Below are positions 44,901 to 55,200 of a stretch of 64,000 bases of DNA, one piece after another. A program made the translations under genes and the position numbers. The DNA is from Nectonema munidae (Eukaryota > Nematomorpha > Nectonematoida > Nectonematidae): assembly GCA_030549495.1 (NCBI GenBank), contig JAUIRK010000994.1, positions 1 to 64,000 on the forward strand. Direction: 5' to 3'. How positions within the stretch are numbered: position 1 is the first letter of the stretch; each line of letters begins with the position of its first letter. The notes beneath the pieces were generated by a model. It made no database searches, was not told the DNA's origin, and saw nothing but the letters and a program-made list of their open reading frames with translations.

Positions 44901-47560
44901 TGGACGCCATGAGAAAAGGAACGTATGATTGTTGAAAATCTTCCTTGACCAGAAGCAGACCTAAAAAGACATTGAAATGCGAGCATGTGAAAAAGCAATG
45001 CAAAAAATGCAAGCATCTGCATACCATAGTTGAATTTTTATGTGTATTCCATCAATGTCAAGGTCAGAGATTTTTGATTGGATGCCTTGAAAAATAGAAA
45101 GATTCTTTTATATGCAAAGTTTAGGAATATGAATGAATTCATTTGACACAGATTTACAAAACAGACAAAATCACGAGAAACAAAAATATGTGCTAACAGT
45201 ATTGGAAAGTAAAAGATATATTAATTTAAATTTGTGATAGGATACAAATAAGGTTAATGAAGGCGGCTTTATCTGCGGCATATAGAAGGAAGAAAAATTA
45301 ACAAGGTAAGCTACCATAGTAAAAAATTTTTTTTATATGATATATCAAATAATTTATAATTTTTTTATAAAATAATTTTTAAAATTTAAAACCCTTAGCT
45401 ATTAAATAATAAAGTTTTGAATTATTTTTCCAATTTACCTCGTGTGTATTAGATTATCCTTCATAGTTTGCATGCCCTACCCCTTTAGGCCAAATGGGAC
45501 ACCATTGAGCCATAAAATAAATCATATGCGTCGAGTTACATTAGCGATGGCACAATTAATCGGAATCGGTGAGAATCGTTCCTTTTTGTTGTTGTGGTTG
45601 TTAGCCCCTAGATTACACTATCTCGTTATTAGTGTAATCTATCATTTCAAAAAAAATTTCTTATTTGAAATGAGAAAGTATATCCATCTATGGAAAAATA
45701 CTCATGAGAAAAATATAGAATTTTTGTCACACTTTCGAAGCAGTAGCGAGGAGTAGATGTATTTTCAGACAACCTACATGAAAGCCAGCGTTAGGTACTG
45801 CTGACTTTATGTGTAGGCTCCTACTTATGGCTCTGTTATATAAATATAAAGAAAGTGGTGCTGACAAGCCATCAAAAAGTATTAAGGAAATATAGTAAAC
45901 AAGTTTAAGTCAAACTTTATTGATGAAAACACATCCTGATTAAGTATTTATGTTTTCATCAATAAAGTTGCAACTTGTTTACAATATTTCCACTTAGCAA
46001 CTAAGTTAACTACCTCAAATGGCTTGGACCATAAACAAATGGGTTTAAGTGTTGTATAGATGTGAGGAGATTTGAAGAGGCGGTGTGTGTTGATTGCAAA
46101 GGATTGCAGTCTCAAAAATTGCAAATGGGTGAAGTCAGAGTCGAAGTCGCCAAATATTCCACAATCCTGATGGACAGCGCGGATTCGTATGGGTTTATAA
46201 AGATACTCTTATTTTTTTTTCAAGTATCGCAAAAGGAATCGTATCGAAAAAATTTGCTACCCCTAGCGAGACTTTTATACCGACTCCTAGATATGGATAA
46301 ATGCTCTGAAAGGGTGAATAAATATGGCTGGCGCGCAATTAAAATCTAAAACTTAAAATTTTGCATAATGTTAGAATTTTTAAAATTTTGCTTGAAAATC
46401 AAAAATCAGTTGTTTTAAATTTTTAAAGAATTTCTTTTAATGTATCAATATTTTAAAAAGACTCATATATAAGTATAGTCAATCTCTATACAAGCCGTGC
46501 TATATTATATAATGTTGAAGCACATAGGCTTCTTTATTTATTGGGCTAGCTAAATTTTAGTTTAGAAATAAAATATATGAAATTTTTACACTTTTCAAAT
46601 ATTCAGTGCTATCTTTGTTTCAATAAAAAATAACGCATCCGCTATATTTAAGAGAGAGAACAGAATAAATTATTTTATGGAGGTTTAAAAAAATTGTAAA
46701 ACTCTGCAAAGAAAAATATTGCAAATAGAGTAGAGTTTTCTTCAAAGGTACACACTTAATTCGATAGATTGTGTTAAATCTAAAAAATCAGCTTTGCCTA
46801 GATGTGTGCTAAATTAAAGAAAATCGTTTGTTACAAATTTAATTTTAAAAACCCTAAAATTTAGCATTTGTCTGAGATAAACTTACATACTGTTAAATGA
46901 ATACTAGATGCGATAAGTCTGATTTTTCAAAACTGAGGTTAACTTTTTTAAATGTGCAATAATCAAAAAGCCTTTTTAGGAATCGGAATCGTAGAAAATT
47001 TAGGTATCGTGACATCAATAAGTTATATCAAAATCCATTTCAAAGCAGACAATTAATTTTCAAAAATCTGGGCTAAAAATTAAACACCCTTTTTTACGTA
47101 CATATACAAAGGAAAATTTACGACTTGTAACTATTTATTTCTTCAGATACTTCTCTAATAATAAAGACATTAATATCAGTTCCAAGCATGTACGTATTAT
47201 AGAAGTTTTACTGTAGTAGCGAAAAATTACCCAGAGTAGATTTATAAATTACCAATTTTTGAATTTTATATTCATAGCATCACTAATAGCATTTAATAGA
47301 AAACAGTAAAAGAAAACTTTATATAACATTGGTAGAGACTAAAAATAATATTAAAAAACACAATAAAGAGAAGTAATTTAATTCAAAATAAGTCCATAAA
47401 AATGAGCATTTACCATTAAATTAAATATAATACCTGGAGGACAACTTTGGAAAGAACCACTCAGTTGATTTAAAATTTCTTCTTTTCCAACATCGGAATC
47501 ACCAACAAGTAAAAATTTAAGTTTATAATTTGAAATTTGATTTTTATTATTATGTGTCAT
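38999..47560 (-). CDS. RAB40: RAB40-like small GTPase with SOCS box, complete, six exons
   Basis: Exons: 47560-47434, 45085-45025, 44960-44900, 44083-44006, 41013-40788, 39351-38999. All have GT-AG borders and one frame: 906 bases, 301 residues (human RAB40 proteins are about 280). The Rab domain has LKFLLVGDSDVGKEEIL (P-loop), LWSASGQGRFSTIIRSF (DxxG region), VLIVYDITNKISF, and GIPKLLIGNRLHLEFKR in the guanine-specificity position, as in RAB40. Residues from about 185 form the SOCS box (SLQELACDKL ... LQLPSTLLAHLKNKY), which recruits Elongin B/C and Cullin-5. Oddities: Glu replaces the P-loop Ser/Thr (already Gly in RAB40), and Ser replaces the DxxG Asp. The C-terminus is a Ser-rich extension ending GRKQKEEDL without a prenylation Cys. 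Identification is firm; borders are by eye. Confidence 0.9.
41460..41655 (+). pseudogene. GC-rich coding-like fragment inside a RAB40 intron
   Basis: Plus-strand frame with coiled-coil-like content (ELELRNWRKNIRRPLEILEK, one stop, then EEEQAEERMAWSKEG). It directly follows a hAT-like end (GATTGGGAACCCCTG at about 41413-41427). It is in the antisense direction to RAB40. It could be a captured or retroposed gene fragment, or part of a mobile element. Family not recognised. Confidence 0.3.
41839..41968. mobile_element. piggyBac-like MITE, copy C, in a RAB40 intron
   Basis: 130 bp flanked by TTAA (41835-41838 and 41969-41972), starting CCCGTTTAAGACC and ending GGTCGTAAATGGG. It contains three 'GCAGACGA' words like the other copies. 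The palindromic core is altered to 'TTCCAAAATAGGAA'. Confidence 0.75.
42675..43475. mobile_element. Non-autonomous hAT-like element, 801 bp
   Basis: The left end CAGGGTTGTGGAGTTGAAG pairs with the right end CGCGACTACACAACCCTG. Flanks TATAAAAC (42667-42674) and CATAAAAC (43476-43483) match at 7 of 8 bases. Subterminal sequence at both ends is built of 'GGAGTCGNAGTTG' words in direct and inverted orientation. No transposase frame. It lies in the large RAB40 intron 44005-41014. A related end fragment is at 46100-46175. Confidence 0.75.
45585..45660. repeat. Dispersed GTTGTTGTTAG repeat with hairpin
   Basis: 'GTTGTGGTTGTTAGCCCCTAG' is followed by a perfect stem GATTACACTA / TAGTGTAATC. Related blocks occur at 57045-57105 (plus), 18720-18825 (minus) and 58565-58600 (minus). 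Nature unknown; possibly the end of a SINE or MITE. Confidence 0.45.
45886..45991. mobile_element. Fold-back element with ~42-bp arms
   Basis: The arm starting GGAAATATAGTAAACAAGTT and the arm ending AACTTGTTTACAATATTTCC are inverted repeats of about 42 bases with few mismatches, enclosing about 22 bases. It lies in RAB40 intron 1. No target duplication was found. Confidence 0.55.
46100..46175. repeat. End fragment related to the 42675-43475 element
   Basis: 'GTGAAGTCAGAGTCGAAGTC GCCAAATATTCCACAATCCTG' (written in two parts) matches the right end of the 801-bp hAT-like element in layout and words. No left partner found. Confidence 0.4.
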
Positions 47561-48680
47561 AATAAGACTGCATTAAAATTATTCAAGTTTTTTTTATAAA
47601 ATTTGGAAGAAAAAAAAATAAGACCATTTCATAACAGTTTGGTGAAAGACCAAAAAAATAATAAATAATTAATAAGTGTTTTGTTTAAAAATAAAAATTT
47701 TGATCTGCCTGTCTCTATTTATATTTTATATCATATGTTTAAGTAATTATATTCTAGACAGTTTTTTTTATCATTCACTAATCTTCACTTATTAAAGAAT
47801 CATTAAGGTAATGTAAATGTTTTCTTTTTTAAAATTTAGTATCCAGGTGCTGAGGTACAAATAAGTTTATGCTTTCAAAAACAAAAGAATATGTCGAGTT
47901 TTCAATCAAGTGCTCTATTACCATATAGATCAGTATAATTCTTTATTTCTTTTACTCTTTGCGTAATGTGTATGATGGTGTTAGTGAATTCTATTGATTA
48001 AAGGCATGTTTTTTCACTGATTAATTGTAGTTACTTATAAAATTAGTGATGATAAGGGATAAGTAAGCACAAATTCCCTAGAATGGAGAATTTGGGTCTG
48101 GTAAAGGATGCAATTATTGTGAATAATTGAAAGTTCATAAATGCATGGATAGTAGAAGAAGTCTGAATGGTAAATTTTTTCCTTATTTTGTAGATATCTT
48201 TATAGTATTCATGTTGAGCAGTAAAACAAAAAAGTTTGGTAAGTCTAAGAATTATTAATAGTGAATTCATTATTTGTATAATTTTTTTATCACGTTAAAG
48301 ATTTTTCTCGTTTTTCAGGATATGTTGAGGATATTATAATGTGAATATATGGATTTAAGTATACCTCTAGTAGTCTAGTAGATGTAGAGAAGGTCTTTTA
48401 TCTATTTTGGTATCTTTGGTCTTATGTTTGTTATCGTAGGCTGTGTATTTGGTATTTTATATATGTTTGAGTTTTAGTTCAGAACCATATCATGGAGTTT
48501 AGTTTACAATATTATATAGGTAAGAATTAATTTGACTTGAAATGTAGAATTAATAATTTTTTTATTTGATTCAAATCATCATAAAAATTATTTGAGAATT
48601 TTTTAAGTTTTTTCACTTTATATTTTTCGTTGTTTAATTTAAATAAATGGAAAAACACAAAAAATTTATTTATCAAAATT
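47561..48680. other. Upstream flank of RAB40, no gene recognised
   Basis: AT-rich region expected to contain the RAB40 promoter. No TATA or initiator could be singled out in such AT-rich sequence, and no upstream exon was seen. Confidence 0.35.
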
Positions 48681-48689
48681 CCAAAATTT

Positions 48690-50530
48690 CCAAAAAGTTA
48701 ATGAATTCGACGATTTTTGTGGCGACTATCAAAATCATCAACAAAGTTTTCCAAATCTATTTTTTCAACATTTAATTTTTCTATTGAAAGTAGTGCAATG
48801 TTACTTAATCTTTTATTTGTCATTGAGTTTCTCAGAAAAGTCTTAACCAACTACATTTTTGAAAAACTTCTTTCACATTTGGCACTTGTAACTTGTAAAA
48901 TAACAGAAATAATAATTAATGTGTACGACAAATCAAAGCAGTTTTATAAGGACAAATGAAAGTCAGAAATTATACAAGTGATGTTGGCAACTTCTGTTCT
49001 TTTGAAAGTAGTTTTTTCACTAATGGTATTTCAGCATATAAGTCATTTACATTCATATAATATGTTGTTGCAAACACTTACAAATATTTTTCAGATAAAA
49101 AAGTTTCACTTTCTGGACAAAGTGCAGAAATGCCATGTCAGAAAATCAGCGATCTAACTTACTTATAAAGCAATAAAGAATATTATTAAAAATTATAATG
49201 TGTTGAATATTATTTGGAATTTGACGTTGACCAGTTGTTTCATACACAATGAATTCATCAAGCTTTTTAGATTCCCGTTTTTTTTGCAGTGTATAGGATG
49301 TCACATATGGTGGAAATTTTATACACTTTATCACTGTATTGCTCATTCAAATAAAAATTGTCTGATACTCTGCAAACTTTTCCAAGGATGTTTGAAAAAA
49401 ATTCAGTAGATAAACAAATTCTAAATCAATTTGGGGAATTAAACCGCAAGCAGTAATAGCTCGAGCACCAATTTCATCTAAGAAAATATTATTCAAAATT
49501 TCATTATAAAGTCTAAGCGCTTAAGAGGATTATTATAAAAAGTTGCTCGACCACCATCGTGTGTCACTCAGATGCTGCAGTTGTTTTATTTCACTTTGAA
49601 TAAGATATAAATTTTCATGTACTACCGGATTAGCTATAAAAATATAAAGTTGTTCCAACAAACTGGAAAAATCATTAGCTTCTCTTACATGTCTTGCAGT
49701 GTTTACTAAAACTAAATTTACTCTGTGACCATAACAGTGTATATAAAAAGCATTAGAAGCTTTATCACGATTTTTTGAAAGCCATTAACTTCACTCCTGA
49801 TTACTGAAGCTCCATCAAATCCTAAGCCAACAAAGGAAGTTTTATAATCCAAACCCAAACTCACTAAACCCTTTAAAATTACATTAGAAATTGATTCCAC
49901 ATCTAACTTAGTTATTTGTGTAAAAGATTCTTAAATACAATTTGATATTTCATCATAAAATCTCACAACCTAAGCCAACCGCTCAGCTCTGCTAACATCT
50001 GCTTGAACAGAAAAATAAGGATGAACTTTTATTTTCTCTGCTATATCTTCTATTACCACGGAAGCAAGAGTAGGGATTATTTCATTTTGTATTGCTGAAT
50101 AGTGTATTTTTCGTTTTTGGACATATTTAACTTTATCAGCAATCATTTTTGCAGTAAATTGCAAAAATTTTTGTACATTTCTTGGATTTAATTAATCATC
50201 ACAACTCTCTATGACCTCGTTGAGTAATGTCTTGCGTAACAATCAAAAGAATTATTTCCCTGACAGTCTTTATGTAATGACGATTCTCTTTTATCTTTTT
50301 TTAATATTCTTTACTCAAACTTTGAAAAAAATATAGTAGTAGAAGGGCAACTGCTTGAGAGAAATATTTCTGCAGGAAAATCTAGGAAAATTAATGTCCA
50401 AATCAAAAAACTTCGAGGTGACCTTAATTTTTAAATCGGAAATAATTTGTTGAGATGATGTTATATTTGCCACTCCTTTCAAAAAGAGCACCATTTCAAA
50501 TCGGCAAAGAATTTTTCATGATTTATATAT
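48690..50530 (-). pseudogene. ZMYM1-like hAT transposase, second broken copy
   Basis: Minus strand. The DUF4371-like block at 50164-49970 contains FTAKMIADKVKY, HYSAIQNEIIPTLA and HPYFSVQADVS. The next block at 49900-49718 contains FVGLGFDGASVI, the conserved catalytic-region motif of the group. C-terminal pieces near 48900-48700 contain FLRNSMTNKRLSNIALLSIE and FVDDFDSRHKN. Frames change between the blocks, so the copy is dead. The TTF finger region is missing or unrecognised. It lies between the RAB40 and ERCC2 genes. Confidence 0.6.
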
Positions 50531-50748
50531 ATGTAAGAAAATTTTTGTCATTAAAATAAACTAATTTTATTTCAAATTTGTTACAATGATGAAACCTTTA
50601 TAGATACTTATTTAAGAGAAAATATATGTAATAAAAATTAAAATCTGCATTCTTTATTTAAATTTAATAGAGCGGTAATTCGTCCCATGACTATACTAAA
50701 GAATTTTAAAACTATAATACACTCAGCTCCCGTTGGTAGACTCTAAGT

Positions 50749-51135
50749 GAGGCCCGTAGCTAGGACTTTTCAATTAAGGGGGGGGGGGGGGGGCTGGAAA
50801 AAAATTTTGAGAGGGGGGGGGGGCTGGAAAAAATTTTGAGATGGGGGGGGGGGGGGGGCTGGAAAAAATTTTGAAAGGGGGGAGGGGCTAAATATTTTCA
50901 CAAAAATTTTTTTGGTACTTATGGGTTATCTCTTCCCGATTCAAAAAAATTTTAAAGTGTGAGGGAGATAACTAATAAGTACCAATTTTTTATATATAGT
51001 CTAAAAATAAACCATTTTTGAACTCTTTATTGATATCGAAATATATTAGGTTGGGGGGGGGGCTCTGAATCTGAGTTAGCCTTAGAAAAAAGCATTAGAA
51101 GCTTTATCGGCTCTAACTCGCTGGCTACGGGCCTG
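50749..51135. mobile_element. Non-autonomous hAT element with poly-G tandem repeats
   Basis: The left end GAGGCCCGTAGCTAG pairs with the right end CTGGCTACGGGCCTG. The 8-bp CTCTAAGT is present at 50741-50748 and 51136-51143. Inside, 50777-50890 holds three ~40-bp tandem units, each an uninterrupted G run (about 12-18 G) followed by GCTGGAAAAAATTTTGAGA. Later there is another G run at about 51053-51062. The termini belong to the common CAGGCCCGTAGC hAT group. Confidence 0.88.
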
Positions 51136-51149
51136 CTCTAAGTACAGAG

Positions 51150-52265
51150 CGGAGCAAAATTGATATAGGGTGGGGGAAGAGATTATAGAGACGGGACTAT
51201 AAGAATGTGTATACATTTATATATTTCAAAGGAGTTTGAGGGGGCAAAACAAATTCCAAAGGTGGGGCGGGGGAATTTGGGTGATTCCCATTCCTTTTTT
51301 TACAATTATCTATACCGATTTGAATACCTATTCTAATTGTAGTTTTGAAAATGCTTATATATAATTAACTAAAATAAACTTTAAAATCATAAACAGCGTA
51401 TTAAAAAGATCCATTAATTAATTAAAATTTACTACAAACATGAGTTTTTCTCCCACTTCTGGAGTAAGTCGGTTTCTTTACGTAGTGAATACGTTACCTT
51501 CAACTTATTAGCTAAATAACAAAATATAATTTTGTTTAAAAGCAAAATACACTTACTCTAAAATTTTCTTAAAAAATTGTTAAATCGTATAAAATTGAAG
51601 GAAGATCTAAAAACGAATAAACTAGATATTTTTAGTCAGAGTTGTCTTTTAAAAATAATTTTATGTACTCGAATAGAACTATACTTTTTCAACTGTAGTA
51701 AAAAATGGCATGAAGCTCTAAATGAGGCCAGGTATGTTCGCCAAAGATATATACATATATAAAGATACATAGTTAACATTTTATTTGGAAAGTCCTAATG
51801 AAGTACTGAAGTATTTGCATAAGTTTAGCAGGATCCATCGTCTGAATTAAAGTTAGTAAATGCTGTTTATACTATACAGGATTATTGTACTAGCAAAAAA
51901 AGGGGGAAAAACTTTTTTACAGAAAATAATTTCTCCGAATAAATTAGCTATTTAAATTTTAATATTTATTTAAACATTTTTATATTACAGATTTGAATTT
52001 TGATTAAATTAAAGAATCGAAATTTTTTGTTTTTTTTGTCAATTCTGATTCTTCAAAATTTTTAACGATTCTACCGATACCGATTTAGGTACATCCATAA
52101 TATCTACGCATAAAATTAAAATTTTAGTCTTTGAACTTGATAGTGTTATGAATCAAATATTTTGGATAAAATAAAAGTCGCTTTTTCAATTTATTGATTT
52201 TTTTTATAATAAAAACATTTTTATATTTATAAATATATATTTCTTTCTTTGAGTTGAGAAAGTAA
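51150..52265. other. Downstream flank of ERCC2, no gene recognised
   Basis: AT-rich with G-rich patches at 51165-51280. Contains the ERCC2 3' UTR on the minus strand. The plus-strand frame at 51577-51762 shows no motif. Confidence 0.35.
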
Positions 52266-52269
52266 GAAG

Positions 52270-55200
52270 TTAAACCAATTGCTGAATTTTAGACTCTATT
52301 TTCTTTTGGAATTCTTTCGAATTGACTTGCTCTTTTGTAAGAAGCGAAACACCAATTTGGTCTTTCTAAAAACAAAAGGGAATCAAGGTTAAAATTTTTA
52401 TAAATTATAATACGGATTAATTTCTAAGGTGAAAACTTTTTCATAAATTGCTGACTCTCACAAATTTCGGCTGTATATATATATATATATATAATGAGAA
52501 TATAATGTGAGGTTTCCAGAAATTTTGCAAAAAAGATAGTTAATAGAATTGAGAAAGTTATTAAATTCGATAAGAATTTCAGGAGTCTACAATCTAAAAA
52601 ATGTCAACTTTCAAATCTAAGACCTTTTTTACATTTATAAAGATTATGTTAAATTTATCAAAACAAAAAGAATTTTGAAAGTAAATAAAATGTATACTGT
52701 AAAGTGTAAAGTGTTATACCCAAACACTATCATACCACTTACCGAGGTTAATGTAGTAATAAAATATTAATTTTAAACTTTATCAGGCAAGTTTAAATCT
52801 GAGGAATCAAATTATCATGCTGGTAAGCAGACAAAAGAGGAAATTACTATCCTACTAACTACTTTGTATTTTCTTATATAGATATGAAGCAAAAGTCCCT
52901 CGTTTGTCCGTGAACAATCGTATCATAAAAAGAAATTATGAAAATTCTATTTATAGTTAGTTATCTAGTCAAAAAAGAAATACTTTTTAGAAGATTGTCC
53001 ACTAGACTTATATATATTCAAGCATGGACAGAAAAAATTGTAGATTAGTTTGATGAATATTCAATTTGAGGTGTCTTGATTTGATAATCTCAGAATACTC
53101 GCTAATCGCGAGTGAGATACAAATGTTGATAATGAAGGAATTTACCTTAGAGTAGGGCTGAGCCATTAACTTCAAGAAGCGTCTGGATATAGCGATGCTT
53201 TCATCTATCGTTAGGTTCAAGTCTGCGAGATTAATGTGCTCTTGAATCCACTTGGGCAATTTTCCTCTCTTATCCATCCTATTGTATCTCTAAACAGTCC
53301 AGACTTGTGAAAATAAGCAAAAAGTGGAAGAGTAATGTCCTATCTTAACTATAAGCAAATAATCTTGGGCAATTATTCCATTTCCTTCAACAAGTGATGG
53401 ATCACCAAAAAACGTAGACGGAAGCAGATTAAAATTTGGAAGATTGGAAAAAACAAATTAAAAAACCTGTTTGAAAAGAGGTCCGCAAGAATAGAGATGA
53501 CAGGGGAATGTGGTATTATTATGAGGTATCTATTATATTATATATAATTGTAAATAGTATTTAGTCTTCGTCTAAAAATACGCATTACTCATGGCAAATT
53601 TCAAATAAGAGCTAGTTCGAAAAAAACTCATCGATTATAAAAGTGCAACAAACTAAAAATTCTAGATTTCTATACAAATTATTAGAAGGATTCAAAATCT
53701 GCTCAGATTCTTAATTTTCCTTTTATCTAGTTTTAAAAATAAATTTTGTCTCTATAATAGGTTTTACATTTTATACAAAAATACATATATCGTGTGAAAT
53801 GTATAAGTTGAAATATTATGACACGGGTGTATAAGATACTTTATAAACTTGTATATACTGTAGGTGGAAAGCATGGTGGAAGGGTTTCATTTTGATCAAA
53901 TCATCCTGGATTCGATTCTTATGACATCGCTAACCCTGTTCAGATATCGCAAAGTAAGCAAAATGAAGTAAATTTGTTTGGATTTAGGAATCAAAAAATT
54001 ATTTTGTGTAACGCGAAGCAGTACACCTTTTATTTTTTATGATCACGTTTTGTTAAGCCAGTTTATTTCAAATCTGCATCGGATGTGCGCTAAATTGAAA
54101 AAACAGGTGACGTTTGGATTGATACAAAAAAATCAAGGGCTTGAATTGGAAGCGTCAGAAATTTCCTTTTATGGGGCGATTTGGTTTAAAAATAGCAACA
54201 CGTGTGCACTTGAGATTGTAGAAACAGCGAAAGAACCTTAAAGTGCATTCACTGCGATCAATCATAACAGATTCCTACAAAACTACTCTCTCCTATTCTT
54301 TTTTGAGATCTGAACATATGTGTTGTGCTTTTTTACACTCTCATTTCAGTTCAAGTGTGTTTTCAAGGGAGAGAGATATTTTCTTGGTTTCATTTTTAAG
54401 GTATGCCTTGCAATCCTATTTTAAATCGGAGGGGAAAGAAGAAGAAATGAAGGTTGTATATTTTCCACATTTTACTATTGAATTCTGGAATTCTTGAATG
54501 CTGGGAATGATGGAGCCTGGTAGTTGAAAGCATCAACTACTTAGTAGAAAGCTAATACTAGTAAAAAGAAGTGATGTTTTTAGAACTAGGGAGTTTCTAA
54601 CTCCATCCAACTGATGAGACACAAAAAGGCCAACTCAATACAAGCACTCAATTATTCAATCAGGCAATCAGCAATGAATTGTGACCGGTCACACAAGCAT
54701 AAGTTCTGAACAAATTTTACGAAATATAATTTTGCATGTTTTAGAGTTTATTCAAGAAGTCATAAGTATTGAGCGAATTAAAAATAGAATGTAAAAATTG
54801 AAAAAAATCATTTAATTGAAGAACTTAAAGCCATTTGATCCTAGAAAAACCAGATGATATTAATAAATTTTATTTAAAGCTACTTTAAAATCAATAAATC
54901 GTTCAAGTCAGTGAAAGATATTAGTATGTTCAAATGGGTTAAAAGGTACTTCATCCTCTGGTCTAGAAATGAAGGAGAGAAAAGAGTACCTTATCAGCGA
55001 AGATCATAATGCCGTAGTCGGTTTTGCCTCGAATGACGCGTCCAACGCACTGGGCCGCGTGCCGCAACGCATCAAAGGAAAGGAAGTCGCCTTCTCGAAT
55101 GTCGAAGCAGTCACGCAGGTAGTCCAGGCGCGCCTTTAGAATCCGACTCTGTGTGAAGACGTAGGGAATGCCAATCATTACAACAGCACGCCCCAAACAA

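Noticed and set aside
53860-53935. tRNA/SINE-like GGATTCGATTC in an ERCC2 intron
   Set aside because: No acceptor stem, A box or tail repeat; single occurrence in the window.
53978-54241. 87-codon plus-strand frame in an ERCC2 intron
   Set aside because: No motif, no splice context and no compositional shift from the surrounding intron; judged chance.
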